64,000 bases of DNA from Dyadobacter luteus (GCF_003383615.1 NZ_QNUL01000017.1:81483-145482); one strand, 5' to 3'. Shown: positions 17,724 to 26,644, numbered from the stretch's first letter. The notes: a model not told the origin generated them from the sequence alone. Translations and numbers: made by a program.

Positions 17724-19151
17724 ATGTGTAGATCGGTAAAATCTTTATTTCATTATATATTTTTTGCCATACTGATATTCGCAGGACTGCCGGGAACTGT
17801 CAGCGCACAAACCGATTCCCTCACCTCGCCTATTGTGATCGGAGATATTATTATCGAAGGAAATCATAAAACACGCTCGCCGATCATCCTCAGAGAAATG
17901 GCTGTAAAAACGGGGGATACCATCTCACCGGCAAGCTTACCTGAACTACTGGAAATAGATCGCAGAAAAATAATCAATACGAATCTTTTTGTAACGGTAG
18001 ACATGCTACCTCAGCTCAATGCGGATTCTGTAAGGACGGATGTAAAAGTATTGATCAAGGAGCGCTGGTATCTGATCGCACTTCCTGTTTTCCAGCTTGC
18101 CGATAGAAATTTTAATGAGTGGTGGTATGACAGAAACCGCGACCTCAGCCGTACCATCTACGGTGCCTATGTGAGTTACGGTAATGTAACCGGTCGCGGC
18201 GACCGTCTCCGTTTAATCACAGAATTTGGTTTTATTCCTAAATTCGAAATAGCCTATTCGCTTCCTTATCTGGATAAAGCTCAAAAAACAGGTATTACCG
18301 TAGGCGCGTCCTATTCCATGAATAAAACCATGGCGCATAGGACCTGGATGGATAAGCTAGACTACCTCAGTAGCGAGAATAAGAACAAAGAAAGATTCTA
18401 CACCTATATCGCCCTCACGCGACGAAATAAGTATTATACGTTCCACAGTGTGGATTTACGATGGAGCACGTCTAACATTTCAGATACAATTGCCAGGCTG
18501 AATCCTGCTTACATGCTGGATGGCCGCACATCACAGAAATATTTCCAGCTTACCTATTCATTCTCTTACGACAAGCGCGACAACACCCAGTATCCGTTAT
18601 TAGGACAAAGCGCCGGTATTCAGCTGTCCAAAATCGGACTACTTCCAACCGACGACGTCAATATGGGATATCTTTACGGATCCTACAGAAAATATTTCTC
18701 CCTGGGTAAAAACTGGTATGCCAACACGGGCGTCAGAGCAAGACTCTCTGTCCCACGGCGGCAACCTTATCTGCAAACGATAGGACTGGGTTACCGGAAT
18801 GATCTGGTTCGGGGATATGAACTTTATGTAGTAGACGGGCGGAGTTATGGACTCCTTAAAAGTGAGATCAAGTACAGACTCTTCTCTATCCGAAAGCATT
18901 TCCCCTGGATACCCATCAAACAATTCAATACACTCCCACTGGCCGTTTATATCAACACCTTTGCTGACGCAGGATATGTCCGCAACAACTATCCCGAGCT
19001 CAGCCGGACACGACTTGGTAACACGATGCTCTACGGAGCAGGAACCGGTCTTGATATCGTCACATTCTATAACATTGTGGCACGTTTCAATGTCAATATT
19101 AATGCAGAAGGCGACCGCAGATTCTTTTTTAACCTGGCCCGTGAATTTTAA
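17724..19151 (+). CDS. Omp85/BamA-like outer membrane protein with a POTRA domain
   Basis: This 475-residue protein has a signal peptide (FAGLPGTVSAQ). One POTRA-like domain spans roughly residues 38-115 (IVIGDIIIEGNHKTRSPIIL to VKVLIKERWYLI). A C-terminal beta-barrel contains the characteristic VRGYE motif (LVRGYELYVVDG) and ends in a phenylalanine (LAREF). Omp85 proteins insert or translocate outer membrane proteins. The single POTRA and short length are unlike BamA, which has five POTRAs and about 800 residues. It therefore fits the shorter surface-antigen or TamA-like branch common in Bacteroidota. It stands alone and diverges from the susC cluster, and its specific client is unknown. Confidence 0.85.
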   Translation: MCRSVKSLFHYIFFAILIFAGLPGTVSAQTDSLTSPIVIGDIIIEGNHKTRSPIILREMAVKTGDTISPASLPELLEIDRRKIINTNLFVTVDMLPQLNADSVRTDVKVLIKERWYLIALPVFQLADRNFNEWWYDRNRDLSRTIYGAYVSYGNVTGRGDRLRLITEFGFIPKFEIAYSLPYLDKAQKTGITVGASYSMNKTMAHRTWMDKLDYLSSENKNKERFYTYIALTRRNKYYTFHSVDLRWSTSNISDTIARLNPAYMLDGRTSQKYFQLTYSFSYDKRDNTQYPLLGQSAGIQLSKIGLLPTDDVNMGYLYGSYRKYFSLGKNWYANTGVRARLSVPRRQPYLQTIGLGYRNDLVRGYELYVVDGRSYGLLKSEIKYRLFSIRKHFPWIPIKQFNTLPLAVYINTFADAGYVRNNYPELSRTRLGNTMLYGAGTGLDIVTFYNIVARFNVNINAEGDRRFFFNLAREF

Positions 19152-19234
19152 TTTCTCTGTTTGAAATCTTACAACATGGTGAAACCTGTGTACATTTTGC
19201 CCGTCTGAGATAGGTAAAAACTATTCAATCTGTA

Positions 19235-19242
19235 TAAATTTG
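19235..19242 (+). promoter_or_regulatory. Possible Bacteroidota -7 element
   Basis: TAAATTTG fits the TAnnTTTG consensus and lies 69 bases before the proposed start at 19312. It overlaps an in-frame upstream ATG at 19240. If it is real, translation cannot begin there, which supports the later start. Confidence 0.35.
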
Positions 19243-19311
19243 CATTATATTGTTGTTTTGGCAATCACCAGCGCAGGCATACATTTTAACCTCTTATATC
19301 AAATCACTAAA

Positions 19312-19935
19312 ATGAACACACCTTCTACGGAAATGAAACACACTTCTTTATTTAAAAAATTGCTGTTTACCTGCCTCGTTTCGGTATGCATTATTGCCTG
19401 TAATTCCAAAACACAGGAAGAAACCGACACACCCGCGACAGACTCTTCAGCTATTGCGGATACTGCCCAATCTGAGCTGAATAGTAATCAGTCTGCATTA
19501 TTGGAAACCATGCTGGGTACTGCTCCTGCCGAAGGAACCATATTAAGAGGTGTGTCATTCGGAGATCCTGTAAGCAAAGTGAAAGCAACTGAAACTTTTG
19601 AAATGTTTGAAGAAGTAGCCGATCACCTGGGCTACACGATGGAAACGCCTCAGCTGGAAACCATCGATGTTCAGTATTTCATCAATAAAGACAAAAAAGT
19701 AGAAAGCATCAGAGTGGATGTTTATCTGAACAGTGCCGATGCAACCAAACAACTCTGGAACGCGGGGAAAGCACACTTTACAGAACAATATGCTGCTCCG
19801 AAAGAGGAAGGAAAAGTTGTGACCTGGAATAAAAATGCAGTACGTGTGAACATGGAAGACGTCTCTTCAGGCAAAGATTATGGATTAAAATTTGAATTTT
19901 CCCCGGCCGGAGCTGCTGTTCTTGCCAAAAAATAA
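19312..19935 (+). CDS. Hypothetical exported lipoprotein
   Basis: With a start at 19312 the product is 207 residues. Its lipoprotein signal ends at VCIIAC, followed by an Asp/Glu/Thr-rich linker typical of envelope lipoproteins (NSKTQEETDTPATDSS). An ATG at 19333 (MKHTSLF) would give a more standard signal length. An in-frame ATG at 19240 is rejected because it overlaps a promoter-like element and adds a second hydrophobic stretch. The mature domain (LRGVSFGDPVSKVKATETFE and VQYFINKDKKVESIRVDVYL) suggests a small alpha/beta fold, but I do not recognise the family. It lies between the Omp85-like gene and the cyclophilin gene. Confidence 0.72.
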   Translation: MNTPSTEMKHTSLFKKLLFTCLVSVCIIACNSKTQEETDTPATDSSAIADTAQSELNSNQSALLETMLGTAPAEGTILRGVSFGDPVSKVKATETFEMFEEVADHLGYTMETPQLETIDVQYFINKDKKVESIRVDVYLNSADATKQLWNAGKAHFTEQYAAPKEEGKVVTWNKNAVRVNMEDVSSGKDYGLKFEFSPAGAAVLAKK

Positions 19936-20004
19936 AATGTATCTTCCCGGCGTTGAAGTTAGCTCCTGCCAATAGAATACATCGTTTTACCATTAATTAA
20001 CAAT

Positions 20005-20712
20005 ATGAAAAACCACAAGTTAGCTTTATTAGGACTGATATGCCTTTTTTCAATAGAGGCTATAGCTCAGAAAAAATCGAAGAAAGACGAACTGATCACT
20101 ATAAAAACAGAGCAGGGAACCATGCAGGTGATCCTGTTTGATGAAACCCCTAAGCACAAAGCCAACTTCATTAAACTGGCAAAAGACAAATTCTATGACG
20201 GTCTGCTTTTCCACCGTGTTATCGAAGGCTTCATGATCCAGGGCGGTGACCCTGAATCCAAAAATGCAGAAGCCGGAAAAATGCTTGGCAAGGGAGATAA
20301 TGGCTATAAAATTCCTGCCGAATTTAACCAGAATCTCTTCCATCAGAAAGGCGCATTGGCCGCGGCACGCGACAACAATCCTGCGAAAGAATCAAGCGGA
20401 TGCCAGTTTTATATAGTGCAGGGTAAAAAATGGAGCAAAGCTGATCTCGCCAAACAGGCAGTAAGAGCTGCACGTAAGATTTCTGATGAACAGAAAAACG
20501 TATATGAGACGATTGGCGGAGCACCTCATTTGGATGGAGCTTATACTGTATTCGGACAAGTAATTGACGGTATAGATGTGATCGATAAAATCACCTCCTA
20601 TCCACGTGACGAGCGCGACAGACCGGAGAAAAATATTGCGATGAAGGTATCAGTGAAGAAGATGAAAAAGAAGAAAATCACAAGAAAATATGGTTGGAAA
20701 TACGCCGCCTGA
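20005..20712 (+). CDS. Periplasmic cyclophilin-type peptidyl-prolyl isomerase
   Basis: The 235-residue protein starts with a signal peptide (cleavage near EAIAQ). It then contains the cyclophilin domain, with catalytic and binding motifs LLFHRVIEGFMIQGGDP, SSGCQFYIV and TVFGQVIDGIDVIDKI. It should catalyse cis-trans isomerisation of prolyl bonds and assist folding in the periplasm. The segment between the QFYIV motif and the VFGQV motif holds an insertion (WSKADLAKQAVRAARKISDE) common in Bacteroidota cyclophilins. The C-terminus is very lysine-rich. The downstream reductase gene begins 29 bases after the stop, so the two may be cotranscribed. Confidence 0.93.
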   Translation: MKNHKLALLGLICLFSIEAIAQKKSKKDELITIKTEQGTMQVILFDETPKHKANFIKLAKDKFYDGLLFHRVIEGFMIQGGDPESKNAEAGKMLGKGDNGYKIPAEFNQNLFHQKGALAAARDNNPAKESSGCQFYIVQGKKWSKADLAKQAVRAARKISDEQKNVYETIGGAPHLDGAYTVFGQVIDGIDVIDKITSYPRDERDRPEKNIAMKVSVKKMKKKKITRKYGWKYAA

Positions 20713-20741
20713 AATCCTTTTCCTTCCAAACAAGCTTCATT

Positions 20742-21644
20742 TTGACTAAGAAAAAAATCCTCATCACAGGATCCAATGGATTACTGGGCCAGAAACTGGT
20801 GAGTCTGTTGATTACCAGGCCTGATGTAACTGTCATTGCCACAGCAGCAGGAAAAAACCGGCTGCCTTATGATACCGGTTACAAGTACCTCGAAATGGAT
20901 ATCACTGACCCCGCAGGGATTGACCGGGTAATTGCTCAAATACGCCCTGATGTGCTGATCCATACAGCAGCCATGACCAACGTGGATCAGTGTGAAGCAG
21001 AAAAAGAGACTTGCTGGAAACTCAATGTTACAGCTGTTGAATATTTGATTGAAGCGTGCCGGAAGTACGATGTTTTTCTTGAACACCTTTCAACTGACTT
21101 TGTATTCGACGGCTTAAACGGACCATATCAGGAAGATGACGCCCCCAATCCGGTAAGTTTCTACGGGTGGAGTAAATATGCTGCAGAAAAGGCTGTCATC
21201 AATTCAGGATTGCGCTGGAGTATTGCCCGAACTGTGCTTGTTTATGGCATTGCACACGACATGAGCCGGAGCAATATTATCCTTTGGGTAAAAAAATCAT
21301 TGGAAGAAGGTAAGGCCATCAAGGTGGTAACAGACCAGTTCAGGACTCCTACCCTGGCTGAAGATTTGGCCATGGGCTGCTATCTTATTGCAGACAAAGA
21401 AGCAGAAGGCATTTTCCATATTTCCGGAAAGGATTTTCTTACACCTTACCAAATGGCCATTATGGCGGCTGAATATTTCGGTCTGGACAAATCACTGATT
21501 TTTCCGACTGATTCATCCGCTTTCTCTCAGCCCGCCCGCCGTCCGCCCCGCACAGGCTTTGACCTGACGAAATCAAGAGAAGTGCTGGGTTATGAACCGC
21601 ATTCATTTACGGAGGGAATTGGGATTTTAGAGGGGCAGCTATAA
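20742..21644 (+). CDS. RmlD-like NAD(P)-dependent sugar epimerase/reductase (SDR)
   Basis: This extended short-chain dehydrogenase has the nucleotide-binding motif KKKILITGSNGLLGQKL at the N-terminus, the active-site motif YGWSKYAAEK (Tyr-x-x-x-Lys) and the RmlD-like segment LEHLSTDFVFDG. The family includes dTDP-4-dehydrorhamnose reductase, which makes activated rhamnose for surface polysaccharides. No other rml genes are nearby, so the exact substrate is open. The frame has no ATG before the Rossmann motif. I choose the TTG at 20742, which puts the Rossmann strand at the N-terminus (300 residues). A TTG at 20694 would overlap the cyclophilin gene. Confidence 0.82.
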   Translation: MTKKKILITGSNGLLGQKLVSLLITRPDVTVIATAAGKNRLPYDTGYKYLEMDITDPAGIDRVIAQIRPDVLIHTAAMTNVDQCEAEKETCWKLNVTAVEYLIEACRKYDVFLEHLSTDFVFDGLNGPYQEDDAPNPVSFYGWSKYAAEKAVINSGLRWSIARTVLVYGIAHDMSRSNIILWVKKSLEEGKAIKVVTDQFRTPTLAEDLAMGCYLIADKEAEGIFHISGKDFLTPYQMAIMAAEYFGLDKSLIFPTDSSAFSQPARRPPRTGFDLTKSREVLGYEPHSFTEGIGILEGQL

Positions 21645-21966
21645 AAGGTGCTTCGGTTTATTGCCTTTTATCAAAATTTACTATTGCACTTCATTCTGAC
21701 CTGTAGCACGCTCTTCTGGTACTATTTACCATTTGGGGCAATGCTGGATCGGAATCTCTAAAAACTATTTGCCCGTTTTTTTTGCGAAAGTCGCTATCTT
21801 CATACGTTTCGCAACACAGTGACCTTACTGACATCTGCACAGTCTTAGTATGGCTTACATCCAGGTTAGGGAAATCTCAATAGAACATTTACCTAATCGG
21901 AAGAGCCAATTCAATGGATAAATGACCATAGAAGAGCATTGCTCAATACACTAAACTGATTAGTAA
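21645..21966. other. Intergenic region with no recognised feature
   Basis: This 322-base stretch lies between the RmlD-like gene and the pair at 21967-23236. I see no convincing ORF, terminator hairpin or promoter consensus in it. The promoter of the downstream pair probably lies here. Confidence 0.4.
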
Positions 21967-22449
21967 ATGAAATTTTTTACCATCCTCTTCTGTCTGGTAT
22001 CTAACATTTTATTTGCTCAGAATTTTGTTCTACCCCAAGGCGAATACATGGATACGACAAGCGTTTTTCATTCCGATTGTGCTCCTCCTTATGCTATTTA
22101 TTATTATCAGGTACAGGCCAAATATCCGGTCAGTTCTCCGGCACTGCTTACTGAAGCCAGAGCATTTCTGAAACAAAATAGCAACTCAATAGAAAGTTCA
22201 GGTTATATCACTTTCCGGTTTTTTATAGACTGCAAAGGTTCCATGAGCCGGGTTCAGGTATTGCAAACTGACGAAAATTACAAAACCACGCATTTCCCCA
22301 AAGAGTATGTAAATAGCCTTTATCTTTTTGTCAAAACCTTGGATAAATGGCCGACTCAGCTCCAGATACAGAATATTAAAAACATCAATTATATCGCTTT
22401 TATCTCATTCAAAATCAAAAATGGGCAGGTTGACAATATTATTCCTTAG
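21967..22449 (+). CDS. Small exported protein with a possible TonB-C-like domain
   Basis: This 160-residue protein has a signal peptide (MKFFTILFCLVSNILFAQ). The central segment (SSGYITFRFFIDCKGSMSRV, continuing VLQTDENY) resembles the conserved strand pattern of TonB C-terminal domains (a V-x-F-x-I-d-x-x-G-x-v-x-x-v-x-V pattern). It is too short to be a TonB with its own transmembrane anchor and proline linker. Its end overlaps the start of the next gene by 29 bases, suggesting translational coupling. Function is unknown; it might be a periplasmic partner in TonB-like signalling. The resemblance is by eye. Confidence 0.6.
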   Translation: MKFFTILFCLVSNILFAQNFVLPQGEYMDTTSVFHSDCAPPYAIYYYQVQAKYPVSSPALLTEARAFLKQNSNSIESSGYITFRFFIDCKGSMSRVQVLQTDENYKTTHFPKEYVNSLYLFVKTLDKWPTQLQIQNIKNINYIAFISFKIKNGQVDNIIP

Positions 22450-23236
22450 CTTTTTACTGTTGAAAGTGAATGGCTACTCACAGTCGGTGGCCGATTGCAA
22501 GTCCAAAGTTTTTCAGGATAGTCTCGTTCAGGTGTATTCAGAAAAAGCATGGAAATTCGGATACAATCACCCACAATGGCAGGCAAGCTGGGACAGCCTA
22601 TTGGCTATTTGCCCCGATATAGCCATGGCGTATAGGGAGAAAGCTATTCCCTATTTAAAAAACGGAGATTATGCCAAAGCTTTCCAGTTGGAAGACAAAG
22701 CAGTAGAGCTTGATCCGGAAAGTTGGATTGCCTACCGGGCATTTCTGCATTGTATTTTCACCAAAAACTACGAAAGGGCATTAGTCGATTTTGAGCGTGC
22801 CGAAAAGCTGGTTCCCAAAGCCTACATTATGGACCATACCTATTCTTTTTATAAGGGATTATCCTGCCTTGGGTTAGAGGAATACGACAAGGCTGAGCAA
22901 GCTTTGTTACTGGATATAGCTCAACAGCATGAGAAAAGTGCAAACAATGACACTCATTTTAATTCATTCCTTTATCTCGGAATTGTCTACTATGAAATGA
23001 AGGAATATGTCAAAGCAGAAAAAGTTTTAAAAGATTGCCTCCGGCTTTACGAACAACTGCCAGAGGCAAATTACTATCTGGCTCTCACCTTCAAAAAAAC
23101 AGGTAATGCGATGGCTACTCAATATTTGGAGAAAGCAAAGGAATACTTACAGCTGGGGTATAAAATAAATGAAGACAACGAATTTTATGCCAACTACCCC
23201 AAGCAGATTTCGCTGTCAGATATTAACAACAAATAA
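22421..23236 (+). CDS. Exported tetratricopeptide-repeat protein
   Basis: Starting at the ATG at 22421, the product is 271 residues with a clear signal peptide (MGRLTILFLSFLLLKVNGYS). Several TPR-like helical pairs follow (AYREKAIPYLKNGDYAKAFQ; AYRAFLHCIFTKNYERALVD; LYLGIVYYEMKEYVKAEKVL). An upstream in-frame start at 22328 would lack a signal peptide and lie deep inside the preceding gene. TPRs mediate protein-protein contacts; the partner may be the overlapping TonB-C-like protein. The gene converges on the phosphorylase gene, with only 24 bases between the stop codons. Confidence 0.78.
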   Translation: MGRLTILFLSFLLLKVNGYSQSVADCKSKVFQDSLVQVYSEKAWKFGYNHPQWQASWDSLLAICPDIAMAYREKAIPYLKNGDYAKAFQLEDKAVELDPESWIAYRAFLHCIFTKNYERALVDFERAEKLVPKAYIMDHTYSFYKGLSCLGLEEYDKAEQALLLDIAQQHEKSANNDTHFNSFLYLGIVYYEMKEYVKAEKVLKDCLRLYEQLPEANYYLALTFKKTGNAMATQYLEKAKEYLQLGYKINEDNEFYANYPKQISLSDINNK

Positions 23237-23260
23237 TACCTCAATGCTTCTTCGGTAAGT

Positions 23261-24907
23261 TCAATACAACTTCTCATAATATTCCCTCGCCATTCTGTCG
23301 GAATTGAATTCCTGGCTGACGTCGTTCATACTATTCAATACCATTTCTCCCCATTTCTCCTGATTTTTATAGTACGTTGGAATCACGGTTTTTTCCAGTA
23401 TCGTGAGCAGATTTTGTGAATCCTGCTTATTGATGTCGTCGCCTTTGGCAACCGGTAAGATGAAGGAGTTTTCTCCGTCACGGGCAAATTCACAAATCCA
23501 GCCATCGAATGTGGACAGGTTGAGAGATGCATTCATGGCGGCCGTCATACCACTGGTTCCCGATGCTTCACGCGTTACCACAGGAGTGTTGAGCCATATA
23601 TCGGAGCCATCTTTCAACAACTTTGATAAAGCCAGTTCATAACCTGTAAGTACCGCCACATTTGAGAAGTGATGGCTCAGATAGTACAGGTGGTTAAAAG
23701 TATTAATGGCTCCTTCGTCTTTGGGATAAGGTTTCCCCGCCCAGATTATCTGCACGGGACGAGAAGTATTTTTCAAAATTTTGGTAAAAAGCTCCATATC
23801 CCACACCAGCATGTCCGGTCGTTTATAAGCTGCAAAACGTCTGGCCCAAACGATGGTTAATACCTCCGGATCGAATAGTTTACCACATTGATCAGCCACA
23901 GTTTGGAACAAAACCTTTTTCAACTCTTTCTTCCGCACCGAGATCTTACTGATATCCTTGTTCAACCGGGCTTCTTCCAATGTTTTATCTACCCAATAGG
24001 TCTTGTTCTGGGCGTTGGTAATATGACCTATTTCCGCTATTCCGGAAAACGACTTCCACATATTCCTGGACACTTCTCCATGCAGCTTTGAAACTCCGTT
24101 TGCCTTCCTGCTCATAGAAAGCGCTGCAAGTGAATGGTTGAAAACATCGCCTGCATTTCCGCTTATCTTACGAACCTCATCCAGAGAAAGTCCCGAGAAA
24201 AAGCCTAAACCCTCCAGAAACTGGATATTGTGTTTTTCATTACCAGCTTCCTCAGGCGTATGCGTTGTAAACACAACCTTCTTTTTCAAACTCTCTACAG
24301 CTCCAAACTTTTTATAAAGCTGAAAAAGTGCTGAAACTGCATGTGCTTCGTTCAGATGGTACACCTCCGGCTCATACTGCAACTCTTCCAGCAAACGAGC
24401 CCCTCCTATCCCCAAAACCATACATTGAGCCACTTTCATGGTAGCATCTGCATCGTAGAGCGAATGACTGATCGCTCTTGCTTGCGGATCATTGCCATCC
24501 GTGTCGGTAGTAAGTAAAAACAACGGTGCAGACTGAAATACATCGGGAGGCAAATAATAAGCAGCTACCCACACCTGCTTTCCCAGTATCGGGATCTGAA
24601 AACGAATACCTGTATCCTGTAAAAAATGATATATTTTCTCTCTGAACTGAGGTTCCATACTCCCGTCCATTCTGCGATCCTGATCATAATAGCCATATTT
24701 CCATAACATGCCTATACCGATCAGATTCTGTTTCAGTGCATACACACTTCTCATATGTGATCCTGCCAGAAAACCCAATCCGCCGGAATAGATTTTCAGC
24801 GACTGATCAATGGCAAACTCCATGGAAAAATAAGCAACAGACTTTTTGTATTTCTTATCCGCTTTCAACGGATGCTTATAGGGTAAAGCAAAGCTCGATT
24901 GTGGCAT
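23261..24907 (-). CDS. glgP: Alpha-glucan (glycogen) phosphorylase family protein, PLP-lysine position is Thr
   Basis: This 548-residue protein matches the short alpha-glucan phosphorylase family (GT35). Landmarks are VAYFSMEFAIDQSLKIYSGG (23-42), VYHLNEAHA (182-190), VVFTTHTPEEAGNE (211-224), the phosphate-site segment WARRFAAYKRPD (354-365) and EASGTSGMTAAMN (447-459). Phosphorylases release glucose-1-phosphate from glucans using PLP bound to a lysine in the SGT(G/S)xMK motif. Here that position is Thr455, encoded by ACG at 23543-23545. All other motifs look intact and the frame is undamaged. It may have changed activity, use another lysine, or belong to a clade that normally has Thr. It is shorter than the classical 800-residue enzymes, as is usual for this subfamily. 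Confidence 0.85.
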   Translation of the reverse strand: MPQSSFALPYKHPLKADKKYKKSVAYFSMEFAIDQSLKIYSGGLGFLAGSHMRSVYALKQNLIGIGMLWKYGYYDQDRRMDGSMEPQFREKIYHFLQDTGIRFQIPILGKQVWVAAYYLPPDVFQSAPLFLLTTDTDGNDPQARAISHSLYDADATMKVAQCMVLGIGGARLLEELQYEPEVYHLNEAHAVSALFQLYKKFGAVESLKKKVVFTTHTPEEAGNEKHNIQFLEGLGFFSGLSLDEVRKISGNAGDVFNHSLAALSMSRKANGVSKLHGEVSRNMWKSFSGIAEIGHITNAQNKTYWVDKTLEEARLNKDISKISVRKKELKKVLFQTVADQCGKLFDPEVLTIVWARRFAAYKRPDMLVWDMELFTKILKNTSRPVQIIWAGKPYPKDEGAINTFNHLYYLSHHFSNVAVLTGYELALSKLLKDGSDIWLNTPVVTREASGTSGMTAAMNASLNLSTFDGWICEFARDGENSFILPVAKGDDINKQDSQNLLTILEKTVIPTYYKNQEKWGEMVLNSMNDVSQEFNSDRMAREYYEKLY

Positions 24908-24982
24908 AAGTGATCAGTTTGAAAATGAATGTGATGATGCCGTTGAAATTAATAAAACTGTACCATGTAACCTTTCAGCCTC

Positions 24983-25023
24983 AAAATAAAAAGCACCTGA
25001 ATGAAGATTTCAAACAGGTGCTT
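24983..25023 (-). terminator. Intrinsic terminator of the helical repeat protein gene
   Basis: A 9-bp perfect stem (AAGCACCTG at 24991-24999, complement at 25015-25023) is followed on the minus strand by TTTTATTTTGA. It lies 18 bases after the stop codon of the gene at 25042-25953. Confidence 0.85.
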
Positions 25024-25041
25024 ATCAGCTCATTGAATTTT

Positions 25042-25953
25042 CTACTTTCCGAAAAGTCTTGCCCAGAAACCTTTGGCCTTTGTTTTAGTCTCTTCGTATT
25101 TCTCACTTGCAGCCTCTTTCAGCTCCGCAATTTCGACTTCTGCTTTTGCTTTCAGCTCAGCAGCTTTTACCTGTGCCTCTGCAAGTTTTTCAGCCGCCAG
25201 CTCTTTAGCATCTTCCAATGCTTCCTCTGCATCTTCCCGGAAATCGGCCAGCTTTTCAGAAGCTTCGGCTCTCAACTCTTGTGCCTTTTCTTTTGCTTCA
25301 TCAAATTTCTCGCTTGCGGCAACCTTAAGATCATCTGCCTTATCCGACAAGTCTGCAGCTATTTCCTGCGCTTTTACCTTACCTGCAGCTATGTTCAGCT
25401 CAACTTCATTCTGAAGCTGACTGACTTTACCCGAGATTCCGGAAGTTACTTCATCCACTTTTTCGGAAGTTTCAGCTTTTACTTCTTCAATCTTCGTCGC
25501 TGTTTCTTCAACCTTGTTTTCAACAGCAGCTACTACTTCCTCTTTTTTGTCAATCGCTGCTTCTTTCGCTTCTTCAACTTTTTCTGTCGCGTCTGCTTTT
25601 ACCTCAGCTGCTTTTTCTTCAACAACAGTCGTTGCCTCATCAGCCTTATCCGCAATTTGCGCTTTCACCTCTGCAACTGATTCCTTTGCTTCTTCCACTT
25701 TGTCAGCAACACCCGCTTTCATCTCTTCTGTGGTTTCAGCAACATTGTCTTTTACAAGCTCTATCTTCTCGTCCACCGCATTTTCAACCGCAGCAATTTC
25801 AGTCTCAGCAACTGCTACAGCTTCGTCCTTTACTTCAGCTGCTTTGTCAAGAACATCTTCTTTAGCATCCGAAACAGTTTCTTTCAGTTCTTCTGTTTTC
25901 TTTTTAAGCGATTCATTCTCGTCGTCGGGTATCAGGTCGGTTGGTGTAGCCAT
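25042..25953 (-). CDS. LEA/apolipoprotein-like Ala-Glu-Lys-rich helical repeat protein
   Basis: The 303-residue protein is almost entirely Ala, Glu, Lys, Val and Asp. Near-repeats have heptad- or 11-residue-type spacing (EEKAAEVKADATEKVEEAK; ASEKFDEAKEKAQELRAEAS; AEKLAEAQVKAAELKAKAE). There is no signal peptide or transmembrane helix. The N-terminus is acidic (MATPTDLIPDDENESLKKK), and the C-terminus is a short aromatic-basic amphipathic tail (GFWARLFGK). Such patterns occur in LEA-type desiccation proteins and apolipoprotein-like proteins, which coat membranes or form long coiled coils. A stress or membrane-associated role is inference. I use the ATG at 25953; an in-frame TTG at 25962 is less likely. 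The composition makes long spurious frames on the other strand. Confidence 0.8.
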   Translation of the reverse strand: MATPTDLIPDDENESLKKKTEELKETVSDAKEDVLDKAAEVKDEAVAVAETEIAAVENAVDEKIELVKDNVAETTEEMKAGVADKVEEAKESVAEVKAQIADKADEATTVVEEKAAEVKADATEKVEEAKEAAIDKKEEVVAAVENKVEETATKIEEVKAETSEKVDEVTSGISGKVSQLQNEVELNIAAGKVKAQEIAADLSDKADDLKVAASEKFDEAKEKAQELRAEASEKLADFREDAEEALEDAKELAAEKLAEAQVKAAELKAKAEVEIAELKEAASEKYEETKTKAKGFWARLFGK

Positions 25954-26046
25954 CGGGAACAATGTTTAGGTATTTAGATAAGAAAGGATGAAAATGTAAG
26001 CTACAAAGGAGTTGCGAACGTTGCAAACATTGTTATTGCTTTTTAC

Positions 26047-26613
26047 CTAAGCTAACCTTCTTATGATCAATTTTTTAACAAATTCATAAAACGGATCAGG
26101 CTGTAAGGTACGCCAGTTATTGAGTTGCAGCGTTCCGCCAAAGTTGATATAGTAATCCAGTCTGAATTTTTTCCACTGCTGCTCTACATGTTCCCTGAAA
26201 TTGACAGCTGCAATCCATCCATCCTCTACATCGTCAAACCATTCAGCATAATAGTCGTCCTCGGCTCCATGAAAATCCAGCACATTTTCCCCCATAAGAA
26301 TAAATTGGTTGATCCCTTCGTCTATCAAAGGATCAATCACCTGCCTTTTGAGAAACATGATATCGTTGTGAAGAGTATCGTTCCATTCGCCAAACAGCTC
26401 GATTATCACATACTTTTTTACATAGTCAGCAAAGAGAATTTTGACATACAAAGTCTCTGAGCCTATATGGTCCCAAAGCGGGTGGATGTAGTAACCATAA
26501 ATCGCATTTTCAAAATAATCAAGATTATAGGTTCTTCCATAAAACGGAGAGCGCTCATCATGACTTGCTACATAATGTTTTTCCCAGTTGTAATAGGGCT
26601 CAATCTCTTGCAT
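26047..26613 (-). CDS. Conserved-type hypothetical cytosolic protein
   Basis: This 188-residue protein has no signal peptide or transmembrane segment and is rich in Tyr, Trp, Asp and Glu (MQEIEPYYNWEKHYVASHDE; FHGAEDDYYAEWFDDVEDGW). Predicted strands and helices alternate regularly, suggesting a compact alpha/beta fold. I do not recognise the family. It is a single gene with a hairpin terminator for the next minus-strand gene close upstream of it. The good codon pattern and coding-sized frame support a real gene. Confidence 0.7.
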   Translation of the reverse strand: MQEIEPYYNWEKHYVASHDERSPFYGRTYNLDYFENAIYGYYIHPLWDHIGSETLYVKILFADYVKKYVIIELFGEWNDTLHNDIMFLKRQVIDPLIDEGINQFILMGENVLDFHGAEDDYYAEWFDDVEDGWIAAVNFREHVEQQWKKFRLDYYINFGGTLQLNNWRTLQPDPFYEFVKKLIIRRLA

Positions 26614-26644
26614 ACATAAGTCGGTTTACAAACAGCTACAGTCC

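Noticed and set aside
24910..25680. A 256-codon plus-strand frame rich in Phe, Cys, Leu and Ser
   Set aside because: It is the antisense of the Ala/Glu/Lys-rich helical repeat gene and of its terminator region. The odd composition comes from the sense strand's GAA/GCA/AAA codons.
25514..25969. A plus-strand Ser/Ala/Thr-rich frame
   Set aside because: Also an antisense shadow of the helical repeat gene. It has no start context and is made of low-complexity repeats.
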